From NCBI GenBank assembly GCA_958348225.1, contig CATVYG010000006.1, forward strand, positions 5,243-69,242: a stretch of 64,000 nucleotides of DNA. The letters are read 5' to 3'. Positions 1 to 7,009 of the stretch are shown here, piece by piece; the stretch's first letter is position 1; each line of letters opens with the position of its first letter. The stretch comes from an uncultured Collinsella sp. (GTDB lineage: Bacteria > Actinomycetota > Coriobacteriia > Coriobacteriales > Coriobacteriaceae). The translations under genes were made by a program, and so were the position numbers. A model generated the notes under the pieces. That model did not search any database. It was not told the DNA's origin and saw only the letters and a list, made by a program, of their open reading frames with translations.

Positions 1-10
1 TTCCGCGTGC

Positions 11-71
11 AGTTCCGCACGAGCCGAAAGTGCCTTCTGGCGCTTTCGTGCGAGCTTAGGACTGTCTAAGC
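11..71. repeat. Palindromic intergenic element, family A, copy 1
   Basis: Shoulder agttccgcacgagccg (11-26) is followed by a hairpin core, aaagtgcc (27-34), loop ttct, ggcgcttt (39-46), then cgtgcgagc (47-55) and ttaggactgt. A second small hairpin gcttag/ctaagc lies at 54-59/66-71. The shoulders recur, in the opposite orientation, inside the element at 27711-27831, with a different but still paired core. Confidence 0.75.
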
Positions 72-120
72 ACGGAATGTCCCTTCCGAGCGTTTTGGGC
101 TGCGGCACGAATTTCCCCAT

Positions 121-1161
121 CTACCTCACCCGCTTCTTCAACATGAGTGCGATAACCACCGGCGCGCCGAAGATGGCGGTGACGGCGCTGATGGAAAGCT
201 CGACGGGGGAGAACAGCGTGCGCGCGATCAAATCGCAGCCCGCGCAGAAGATGGCGCCTCCCAAGAAGCACGCAGGAATCACGCGGATGGGCTTCGACGA
301 CTTCAGCGCCGACTTAACGAGATGCGGAACCGCGATGCCTACGAACGACACCGGACCAGCGAACGCGGTCACGCAGGCGGAGAGCATGCTCGCTAGAAGG
401 ACGAGCACCACGCGGAAGCGTGCGACGTTCACGCCGACGCTTTTCGCGTAGGCTTCTCCCAGCTGGAAGGCGGAAAGGGGCTTCGATATCGCGAATACGC
501 ATGCGCTCACGGTGATCACCACGACCGCGATGACCGCGATGTCGTCCCAGCTCGAACCCGAGAAGCTACCCAAAGACCAGTTGTGCAGGTTCACGATGGA
601 CTGGTCGTCGGCGAAGGCGATGAGAAAGTTCGTCGCCGCCGAGCAGATGTATCCCACCATGACGCCCGCCACGATGAGCATGGCCATGGAACTTATGCGC
701 CGTGCGATGAGGAGCACGAAGCCGATGGTGATAAGCGATCCCAGAAACGCTGCGGCCACCATGGCCGGCGAGGACATGGCCTGGTTCGCGCCCAGAAGCA
801 CGATCATCGTAAGCGCGACGACGAACTTTGCGCCCGAGGAGACGCCCAAGATGAACGGGTCGGCGATGGGGTTGTTGAAAAACGTCTGCAGCAGGAACCC
901 GGAGAGCGAAAGTGCCCCGCCGAGAAGCACGGCTGAAAGCACGCGCGGCAGGCGAATCTCCCAGATGACTTGGCTTTCCATGGAATTGGCCGCGCCGCCC
1001 GAAAGGATGCCGGGGATGTGGTCTGCGGGCACGAGCACGCTCCCGATGCACAGGTTGGCCCCGACGAGCACGATGAGGGCAACAGCGAGCAGCGCCGTCA
1101 CGACGCGACACCGCGCGGCGCGCCCCGATTCGTCGTATGCCATGGTAAGCCGGCTTCTCAT
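121..1161 (-). CDS. FecCD/BtuC-family ABC transporter permease
   Basis: Integral membrane subunit of an ABC importer of the iron-siderophore/heme/corrinoid class. The 346 residues are hydrophobic throughout. Family signatures are visible: RLPRVLSAVLLGGALSLSG near residue 70 and the C-terminal AVPHLVKSAL segment that contacts the ATPase. It is the last gene of a minus-strand operon behind the cobalamin riboswitch, 4 bases after the binding-protein gene, so a corrinoid, cobalt-tetrapyrrole or heme-like substrate is inferred. No ATPase gene is present in the window; it may lie left of the edge or be supplied in trans. The start is the first ATG; a second in-frame ATG lies at 1143. Confidence 0.88.
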   Translation of the reverse strand: MRSRLTMAYDESGRAARCRVVTALLAVALIVLVGANLCIGSVLVPADHIPGILSGGAANSMESQVIWEIRLPRVLSAVLLGGALSLSGFLLQTFFNNPIADPFILGVSSGAKFVVALTMIVLLGANQAMSSPAMVAAAFLGSLITIGFVLLIARRISSMAMLIVAGVMVGYICSAATNFLIAFADDQSIVNLHNWSLGSFSGSSWDDIAVIAVVVITVSACVFAISKPLSAFQLGEAYAKSVGVNVARFRVVLVLLASMLSACVTAFAGPVSFVGIAVPHLVKSALKSSKPIRVIPACFLGGAIFCAGCDLIARTLFSPVELSISAVTAIFGAPVVIALMLKKRVR

Positions 1162-1165
1162 GGCG

Positions 1166-2737
1166 CTAGCCGAGCTTCCTCAGATAATGGAAGTCACTCG
1201 TGTCATCGCCGGTGAACGCCCCGTGCAGCTCGTCGATAATGTCGGCGGTAGAAGTCATCTGCTGGTACATGTCGGCGCTTGTGACCCAGACGTTGCCGTT
1301 CTTCACGGCTTTGAACTGCGACAATAGCGCGTTTTTGCTTACGAAGTCGCTCAAGGTGGCAACCGATTCGTCGATGGTGCCGTTGTAGACGATGATGTCG
1401 GCATCCTTCGCCGTCGCGTAGAAGCGCTCCATTTCGAGCGTTACTGACGAACCTGACGTCGACGCCGTCTGCGCGTCATCGAGCGCGTAGCTGCCGCCTG
1501 CAAGCTCGATCATCTGCGCCACGTAGTCGCCCGCCCGCCGCGTGACGGCGGCCCCGTTCGAGTTAATGTAGAAATACGCCACGTTTTTACCTGACGACGC
1601 GAGCCTCGACGTTTGCTCGACGCGGGCCTTCTGCTCGTTGAACAGGTGCGCGGCCTCGTCTTCCTTGTCGAACAGGACGCCGAAAAGCTTAATCCACTCG
1701 ACGCGCCCGAGTGCTTCGGGCTCGCTCGACGACTGTTCGGTGAGCACGACGAGCCCGAGCTTCTGCAGCTTTTCCTTCACATCGGGCGTGTGGTTGATCA
1801 TGGTGTTCTCGATGGCGAGCGTGCAGCCCGAGGCCGATATTCGCTCGTAGTCGGGCGCGCTGTACTTGCCGCCGTAGGCGATCGCCCCACTTTCGAGCGC
1901 GCTTTTGAAGCCCGCGACCGAGCAATCGTCGGCCTTCGTGCCCGACATGAGGATATTGTCGTTCGCATCGAGCGCGTCGACCAGGCACATCGTCGCCGAC
2001 GACACGAGGTACACCTTGTCGGCGGGGCGCTTTATGACCGCGATGTCGGAGCTCAACCCATCAGGTACCTTTGCATTTTGCGGCACCACGAGGAAGCGCT
2101 CCCCGTTCGAAATGCAGATAAGCCGCAGGCCGCCTTCGTACTCGTCGACAGTGAAGTGCTCGGCGTATTCAAGCTGAAGCGTCCCCGTCGGCTTCCAGCC
2201 GCAGCCCAAATCGGCGTTGTGGAAGTCGGCCGCGGCGTTTGAAGCCGTTCCCGCAGGGGAGCCGCCGCTTGCTTCGTCGCCCGATTTCTCCTTCATGGTG
2301 GATGAATCGAAGTGGAGCGTGTAGTCGATGGTGTGAGGCGTTGACATGGCGACGGTCTCGGCCGACACGGCGATGTCCTCGTCGAGCGTGACGGGTATCT
2401 CGAACGTGGAGTTGCCGCCGTCGTTTACGGGCGCGTAGTCCACGCCGTTGACGGTCATTTTGTCGTAGTTCGAACTCGACCAGGTGATGGTCGCGGTGTA
2501 GGTGTCGCCATCCTTCACAATTGTGGTGGGTGAGGTGATGCTTGCGCGCCCTGACCCGCCGGAAAGCGAGACGCTCACAGTGTATTCCTGAGAGCCTGCC
2601 GTGCCACCGGTCGCGTTCGGGCTCGCACTGCACCCCGCGAAGGGAAGCGTGAGCAGGGCGACGAGAACGCAGGCGATCGCGCGCGCCGCGATGCTGCGGC
2701 GCTTTCTGCTTTCCCCCTTGGGAAGAATCGACCGCAT
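1166..2737 (-). CDS. Lipoprotein: NEAT-like domain fused to ABC substrate-binding domain
   Basis: Extracellular, lipid-anchored binding protein of the adjacent FecCD transporter. The signal peptide ends in a lipobox with Cys36 (PFAGC). Residues about 50-147 form a beta-rich domain starting EYTVSVSLSG and ending in IDYTLHFDSS, which resembles the NEAT heme-binding fold and aligns by eye with the neighbouring small lipoprotein (2742-3275). The rest (about 170-523) looks like a BtuF/FhuD-type Peripla_BP_2 domain with a long connecting helix around NEQKARVEQTSRLA. At 523 residues it is longer than a usual binding protein, because of the extra domain. The substrate is not known; tetrapyrrole or corrinoid is inferred from the riboswitch and cbiK. 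The NEAT assignment is from pattern only. Confidence 0.72.
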   Translation of the reverse strand: MRSILPKGESRKRRSIAARAIACVLVALLTLPFAGCSASPNATGGTAGSQEYTVSVSLSGGSGRASITSPTTIVKDGDTYTATITWSSSNYDKMTVNGVDYAPVNDGGNSTFEIPVTLDEDIAVSAETVAMSTPHTIDYTLHFDSSTMKEKSGDEASGGSPAGTASNAAADFHNADLGCGWKPTGTLQLEYAEHFTVDEYEGGLRLICISNGERFLVVPQNAKVPDGLSSDIAVIKRPADKVYLVSSATMCLVDALDANDNILMSGTKADDCSVAGFKSALESGAIAYGGKYSAPDYERISASGCTLAIENTMINHTPDVKEKLQKLGLVVLTEQSSSEPEALGRVEWIKLFGVLFDKEDEAAHLFNEQKARVEQTSRLASSGKNVAYFYINSNGAAVTRRAGDYVAQMIELAGGSYALDDAQTASTSGSSVTLEMERFYATAKDADIIVYNGTIDESVATLSDFVSKNALLSQFKAVKNGNVWVTSADMYQQMTSTADIIDELHGAFTGDDTSDFHYLRKLG

Positions 2738-2741
2738 GGCG

Positions 2742-3275
2742 TTACTTCAGTGCGTCGGCGCGCAGATCGACGCCGGCGGATTCGAATACGAGCGTGCGGT
2801 CGTACCACCGCTCCCTTTTAATGCTCCACGCGGCGCAGGCGGTGTCCTCGTCGAGCGCATCAACGGGCACGTCGTAGGTGTACTTGCCTTCCGCGTTTTC
2901 CACATAGGGGATGAAGTCGGCCTCGCTCGCGGCGGCAGCCTCGTCGCCCGTGCCCATGAAGAGCTTGCCGTAGCCCGTGCCGGAAAGCGTCATCACGCAG
3001 TGCATGGAGCCGTTTTCCACGATGAGCTGGGCGTCCACAATCCTGAACATGTTCGAGCTGGAATCTACGGTGATCGGATAGGTGCCGTCGGCCACCTTGT
3101 CGGCGGTGATGGGGGCAGCGCTTGCGCCCTCGGGCGCATCGGCCGCCTGTTCGGTCTTTTCCTGGGAATCGGCATCGCTTGCCTTTGCGCTGTCGATTGA
3201 ATTTCCGCCGCAGCCGGCGAGCGAGAACGCGAAAAGCGCCGCTGACAGGGCAAAGGCGAGGGTTTTCTTCAACAT
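2742..3275 (-). CDS. Small lipoprotein with NEAT-like domain
   Basis: A 177-residue lipoprotein: signal peptide MLKKTLAFALSAALFAFSLA with lipid-attachment Cys22 (SLAGC), an acidic Ala-rich linker, then a beta-rich domain from about residue 55. Elements typical of NEAT domains are visible: ENGSMHCVMTLSG in the middle and WYDRTLVFES near the end, comparable to the YDH.Y...I.FD end of heme-binding NEAT modules. It may pass heme or another tetrapyrrole to the binding protein encoded 4 bases downstream. The ATG at 3275 was preferred over an in-frame upstream ATG at 3350 because it begins the signal peptide and has an AAAGGA ribosome-binding site. Confidence 0.6.
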   Translation of the reverse strand: MLKKTLAFALSAALFAFSLAGCGGNSIDSAKASDADSQEKTEQAADAPEGASAAPITADKVADGTYPITVDSSSNMFRIVDAQLIVENGSMHCVMTLSGTGYGKLFMGTGDEAAAASEADFIPYVENAEGKYTYDVPVDALDEDTACAAWSIKRERWYDRTLVFESAGVDLRADALK

Positions 3276-3302
3276 GGAGGGGGTTCCTTTCAATCGCTTC
3301 GA

Positions 3303-3330
3303 CCGCCCGCGCCGTGCGGTGGGCGGGCGG
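3303..3330 (-). other. GC-rich inverted repeat upstream of the small lipoprotein gene
   Basis: ccgcccgc (3303-3310) pairs with gcgggcgg (3323-3330). With the hairpin at 3340-3384 it fills the gap between cbiK and the lipoprotein gene. Neither stem is followed by a T-run, so a role as an mRNA processing or stability element is as likely as termination. Confidence 0.4.
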
Positions 3331-3339
3331 GATGCGAAT

Positions 3340-3384
3340 GCAACGGGCATGCGCCGTCAGTCGGGGAAGGCGCATGCCCGTTGC
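3340..3384 (-). other. Perfect 16-bp hairpin between cbiK and downstream genes
   Basis: gcaacgggcatgcgcc (3340-3355) is the exact reverse complement of ggcgcatgcccgttgc (3369-3384), with a 13-base loop. It lies directly after the cbiK stop on the minus strand. No T-run follows, so it could be a weak or factor-dependent terminator, or a 3' stabiliser that sets the cbiK-to-transporter mRNA ratio. Confidence 0.55.
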
Positions 3385-3420
3385 ACGGGGACGCGACCGG
3401 CGCCCCCGTGCGCGGCGAGT

Positions 3421-4347
3421 TTACAGCTTGGCGATGGCGTCGTCCACGTGCGAGACGTAGATGTCGTCGACCGCGACGTTCTGTCCCAGACCCTGGAGCA
3501 GGCACGTCACTTCGAAGCCGGCGGCCACGAACTTCGCAGCCCAGCTGTCAGGGTCGGTCTCGTCTGCCATGTCGTTATTCGCGTGGTCGCCCGCGACCAC
3601 CATGAACGGCGCGAGCACGGCCTTCTTGTAGCCTGCTGCGCTCGCGGCGGCGATAACATCCTCGCAGGTCGGTTCAGCCTCGACGGTGCCGACGAAGAAC
3701 TGCGTCAAGCCCTCGTTCTTAAACACTTCCTGCATCTTGGCATAGTCGGCGTTGGAATCGGCTTCGGTGCCGTGGCCCATGAGGCACAGCGCCGTCTTGC
3801 CGTCGTCGAAGGACGCCATGTTCTCCTTAATGGCCGCGGCCACCTTCTTGTAGTCGTCGTCGGAGGTGAGCAGCGGGTCGCCGAGCGAGATCTTGTCGAA
3901 CTTGTCGGCGTACTTGTCGAGCTCGTCTTTCACGTCGGTGTATTCCAGGCCACCCATGAGATGCGTCGGCTGCACGACAATTTCCTTCACGCCGTCTTCC
4001 ACGCAGCGGTCGAGCGCCTCGGTCATGTTGTCGATCGTGATGCCGTCGCGCTTCTTCAGCTTGTCGATGATGATCTGCGCGGTGAAGGCGCGGCGGATGT
4101 CGTAGTCCTGCCAGTACTTCTCGCGGATAGCGTCTTCGATGGCGCCGATGGTGATGTGGCGCGAGTCGTTGTAGCTCGTGCCGAAGCTCGTGACGAGGAT
4201 GACCGGCTTCACGGCCTTCTCCTTTTCACTCGATTTCTCGGAACTCGCGGAGGTGTTGGAGCAGCCCGCGAGCGCGACTCCGGCGAGCGCGACGGCTCCG
4301 GTTGCTGCGGCGCCCATGAAGCCGCGGCGTGACATCTGGTCGGACAT
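3421..4347 (-). CDS. cbiK: Sirohydrochlorin cobaltochelatase CbiK, Tat-exported lipoprotein form
   Basis: Family role: ATP-independent insertion of Co(II) into sirohydrochlorin in anaerobic cobalamin synthesis. Residues 1-30 form a twin-arginine signal (SRRGF, Arg7-Arg8) ending in a lipobox with Cys29, so the 308-residue protein should be folded inside, exported and lipid-anchored. The chelatase domain follows from about residue 47 (KPVILVTSFGTSY). The usual metal-site regions are kept: PTHLMGG with His129, LMGHGTEAD with His192, and AGDHANNDMA with His255. It heads the riboswitch-controlled operon with the NEAT-like lipoproteins and FecCD permease. ATG 4347 has a GAAAGGA site and starts the Tat signal; an in-frame ATG at 4434 would bury that signal. 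Export is at odds with a purely cytoplasmic biosynthetic role. Confidence 0.9.
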   Translation of the reverse strand: MSDQMSRRGFMGAAATGAVALAGVALAGCSNTSASSEKSSEKEKAVKPVILVTSFGTSYNDSRHITIGAIEDAIREKYWQDYDIRRAFTAQIIIDKLKKRDGITIDNMTEALDRCVEDGVKEIVVQPTHLMGGLEYTDVKDELDKYADKFDKISLGDPLLTSDDDYKKVAAAIKENMASFDDGKTALCLMGHGTEADSNADYAKMQEVFKNEGLTQFFVGTVEAEPTCEDVIAAASAAGYKKAVLAPFMVVAGDHANNDMADETDPDSWAAKFVAAGFEVTCLLQGLGQNVAVDDIYVSHVDDAIAKL

Positions 4348-4465
4348 GGTTTTTCCTTTCCTCGGTTTGCCGGTCCCCCGGCGACAGTTGCTTGTCGGCA
4401 CAAGCGAAAGAAAAGCGCACCCCTCGGGGTTCACAAGGAGCTAACGCCACGGCGATGCCGTGAGG

Positions 4466-4615
4466 AAAAGGCGAAGCAGTCTGGCTTGGGGCGCGAGGCG
4501 GTTCGCCCGCGCGTCCTATACAGTAATGTCCCTTGCCCAGGATTCCCACCTGGTTCCCTCCGCAAGCCAGCGCGGGCTGTGCGGGCGCCGCGCCGGTCAT
4601 TTCCTTTTATCCGAT
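4466..4615 (-). ncRNA. Cobalamin riboswitch
   Basis: Read on the minus strand, this stretch contains the cobalamin-riboswitch core: GGGAACCAGGTGGGAATCC, then GGGCAAGGGACATTACTGTA (matching the usual GGTGmrAATCC...CCCGCCACTGTrA pattern), a variable arm, and a B12-box-like AGCCAGACTGCTTCGCC at about 4470-4487. The downstream leader to the cbiK start has further hairpins (4448-4462; 4382-4397) that could serve as an expression platform acting on translation. It should repress the cbiK/transporter operon when cobalamin is high. Outer limits are approximate because P1 was not resolved. Confidence 0.85.
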
Positions 4616-4805
4616 TGTCATATGCTCGTTGCCGAATCTTTTACTATGATAGTGGGCACTTGTGAACGTGTCAAAGCCAGGGCGGGCGGCATTGCGCCTC
4701 CTGCCTGCGTATTTGCGCCGATTGTCGCCGCAGGCGCCGTGTTTTGCCCGCTGCGCGAATGGCGGCGTAAACAGTTGCGATGAGAAACGGGAAGGGAAGG
4801 CTCGG
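4616..4805. other. Intergenic interval between divergent cobalamin operons
   Basis: About 190 bases separate the riboswitch from cbiF. Plus-strand TATGAT near 4643 could be a -10 box for the cbiF operon, but no convincing -35 lies 16-18 bases upstream. I see no second riboswitch core on the plus strand. A purine-rich GGGAAGGGAAGG just before 4806 is the cbiF ribosome-binding site. Confidence 0.4.
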
Positions 4806-5597
4806 ATGATTCATATCGTTGGCGCAGGCTCGGGCGCCGCCGACCTTATCACGCTGCGCGGGGCGCGCCTTCTGCGCGCGGCCGACGTGGTCGTTTGGGC
4901 GGGAAGCCTTGTGAACCCCGAGCTGCTCGCTGAGTGCAAGGAATCCTGCATCGTCTACGACAGCGCGCACATGACCTTGGAGGAAGTGCTCGACGTGATG
5001 TGCGCGGCAGATGCGCGGGGCGAGGAAGTGGTGCGCCTGCACACGGGCGACCCGTGCCTGTACGGCGCCATCCAGGAGCAGATAGACGCGCTCGACGCGC
5101 GCGGTGTGGACTACGAGTTGGTGCCCGGCGTATCGAGCTTTTGCGGTGCCGCGGCGGCGCTTCGCCAGGAATACACGCTGCCGGGAATCAGCCAGTCGGT
5201 CGTGATCACGCGGCTTTCCGGACGTACCCCCATGCCCGCGGGCGAGGACATGCGCACCATGGCGGAAAGCGGCTCGACTATGGTCATCTTCCTGAGCTCG
5301 GGTATGCTCGCCGAGCTTTCCGCCGAGCTTTTGGCCGCGGGCCGCAGCTCCGACGAGCCGGCGGCGCTCGTGTACAAGGCGACCTGGCCTGAGGAGCGCG
5401 TGGTGCGCTGCACAGTGGGCACGCTCGCCGATGCGGGCGCGCGAGAGGGCATCGACCGCACGGCGCTCGTGGTGGTGGGCCGCGTGCTCGGAGCTCGCGG
5501 CGGGCTTGCGCACGACGGCGCGCAAGCGGAGTCGTACGAGCGCAGCAAGCTTTACGACCCTTCGTTTGCCACGGGGTATCGGAAGGCGAGCAGCTAG
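4806..5597 (+). CDS. cbiF: Cobalt-precorrin-4 C11-methyltransferase
   Basis: SAM-dependent methylation at C11 of the corrin precursor in the cytoplasm. The 263 residues have the SUMT-like tetrapyrrole methylase layout: IHIVGAGSGAADLITLRG at the N-terminus, the HTGDPCLYG loop near residue 80, and VPGVSSFCGAAAALRQEYTLP, which is characteristic of CbiF/CobM. It is the first gene of the long plus-strand cobalamin operon. ATG 4806 was chosen because it opens directly into the conserved beta strand and has the GGGAAGGGAAGG site. cbiD starts one base after the stop. Confidence 0.95.
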   Translation: MIHIVGAGSGAADLITLRGARLLRAADVVVWAGSLVNPELLAECKESCIVYDSAHMTLEEVLDVMCAADARGEEVVRLHTGDPCLYGAIQEQIDALDARGVDYELVPGVSSFCGAAAALRQEYTLPGISQSVVITRLSGRTPMPAGEDMRTMAESGSTMVIFLSSGMLAELSAELLAAGRSSDEPAALVYKATWPEERVVRCTVGTLADAGAREGIDRTALVVVGRVLGARGGLAHDGAQAESYERSKLYDPSFATGYRKASS

Positions 5598-5598
5598 C

Positions 5599-6783
5599 GT
5601 GGCCTTCGAGCACTACATATATACCGGGACGACCCGCCTGCGCTGTGGCTACACCACGGGGAGCTGTGCCGCGCTCGCGGCGAAGGCGGCCTGCGAGATG
5701 CTCTTGTCACGAAAGCCCGTCGGCCGCGTGTCGATCGTCACCCCCGGCGGGCTGCCCGTCGAGACGGACGTGGTCGACGCATGCATCGGCGAGGGGTGCG
5801 CCCAGTGCGCCGTGCGAAAGGACGCAGGCGACGACGCCGATGTGACCGACGGTGTGCTCGTGTACGCGCGCGTGGAACATGCGGGGTCGGGCACGGGCGC
5901 TGCGGGCAGCAAGGGCGTGCCCACGCGCGAATCGGACGTTTCCGTCGATGGCGGCGTGGGCGTGGGGCGCGTGACGTTGCCCGGGCTCGAGCAGCCGGTG
6001 GGGGCGGCCGCCATCAACGCGACGCCGCGCGCGATGATCACTTCGGCGGTGCGCGAGGTGTGCGCCGCGCACGGCTTTTCTGGAAATATTGCTGTGACGA
6101 TTTCGGTACCCGAGGGCGTTTCCCTTGCCGAAAAGACCTTCAACCCGCACCTGGGGATAGAGGGCGGCATCTCCATCCTGGGCACGACGGGCATCGTCGA
6201 GCCGCGTAGCCTCGCTGCCTTGCGCGACAGCATCGAGCTCGAGATCCGGCAGCATGCGGCTATGGGGCGGCGCGGAGTCGTGCTCACGCCCGGCAACTAC
6301 GGCGGGCAGTTCATCTCGGGGCATTTCCACCTAAACGGTGCGCCGGTGGTCTTCATCTCCAACTTTGTGGGCGATGCGATTGATTGCTGCGTTCGCGAGG
6401 GATTCACCAATGTCCTTCTTGTGGGACACATCGGCAAGCTGGTGAAGGTCGCTGGCGGCATCATGGACACCCATTCGCGTACCGCCGACTGCCGCGCGGA
6501 GATTCTGGCCGCCCACGCGGCCTTGGCCGGCGCGGGCGCGAAGACCGTGCGCGAGATCATGTCGTCGGTCACGACTACGGCGGCGCTCGAGGTAATCGAG
6601 GCCGCCGGCGTGGGGGACGCTGCGCGCGCCTCGCTCGCTGCGGCAATCGAGGACAGGTTGCGCCGCCGCGCGGCGGGCGCATGCGACATCGCCGCGGTCG
6701 TGTTCGACGCCGAGCGCCGCGAGCTTTTCCGCACGTCGGGCGCCAATGCAGTTATCGGGGAATTGGGGGCGACGTATGAGTAA
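5599..6783 (+). CDS. cbiD: Cobalt-precorrin-5B C1-methyltransferase
   Basis: Methylates C1 of the corrin precursor in the anaerobic pathway; CbiD is unrelated to the SUMT-type methylases. The 394 residues show the family hallmarks: RCGYTTGSCAALAAKAA at the N-terminus, INATPRAMI, GGISILGTTGIVEP in the middle, and LVGHIGKLVKVAGGIMDTHSR toward the C-terminus. The GTG at 5599 lies one base after the cbiF stop and is preferred over upstream in-frame codons inside cbiF. Its 3' end overlaps the cbiL remnant by 8 bases. Confidence 0.95.
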   Translation: MAFEHYIYTGTTRLRCGYTTGSCAALAAKAACEMLLSRKPVGRVSIVTPGGLPVETDVVDACIGEGCAQCAVRKDAGDDADVTDGVLVYARVEHAGSGTGAAGSKGVPTRESDVSVDGGVGVGRVTLPGLEQPVGAAAINATPRAMITSAVREVCAAHGFSGNIAVTISVPEGVSLAEKTFNPHLGIEGGISILGTTGIVEPRSLAALRDSIELEIRQHAAMGRRGVVLTPGNYGGQFISGHFHLNGAPVVFISNFVGDAIDCCVREGFTNVLLVGHIGKLVKVAGGIMDTHSRTADCRAEILAAHAALAGAGAKTVREIMSSVTTTAALEVIEAAGVGDAARASLAAAIEDRLRRRAAGACDIAAVVFDAERRELFRTSGANAVIGELGATYE

Positions 6784-7009
6784 AGGCGTGCTGTACGGGG
6801 TGCGCCGCGCAATCGGCTGGCCGGGGACGAAGGTGGTCATGAAGGCGCGCCGCTCGCTTGCGGACACGAAGCGCATCCTTCGCGAGGAGGGCACCTTCGA
6901 CGGTGCCGAGCTCGTAGAGGACTGTGGGCTTCCGGGCGAGTGCGTGTACCGCTCGCTCGACGATGTGCCCGATCGGGGCAGCTACTTCTCGACGATGGTG
7001 GTGCGCTAG
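6776..7009 (+). pseudogene. cbiL: Internally deleted remnant of precorrin-2 C20-methyltransferase
   Basis: Only 77 residues remain where a protein of about 230 is expected. The first nine residues, MSKGVLYGV, match the usual CbiL/CobI start (followed in intact proteins by G.GPGDPE). After RRAIG the sequence jumps to what reads as the C-terminus: KVVMKARRSLADTKRILREE, a CGLPGE segment and the family-type ending YFSTMVVR. The methylase catalytic core (SAM loops) is absent. The reading frame is kept, and so are the coupling to cbiD (8-base overlap) and the abutment to cbiG, so a precise in-frame deletion of roughly 450-480 bases is inferred. No other C20-methyltransferase is present in the window. 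Assembly error is a possible alternative. Confidence 0.75.

Noticed and set aside
1..120. Minus-strand frame from ATG 120, open to the left edge, right after the FecCD permease gene
   Set aside because: Its start abuts the permease stop as an ABC ATPase gene might, but the roughly 40 residues show no Walker or ATPase start, and the DNA is the family A palindrome. Kept only as a possibility.
4616..4805. A second cobalamin riboswitch on the plus strand before cbiF
   Set aside because: I looked for the GGTG..AATCC core and a B12 box in this orientation and did not find them.
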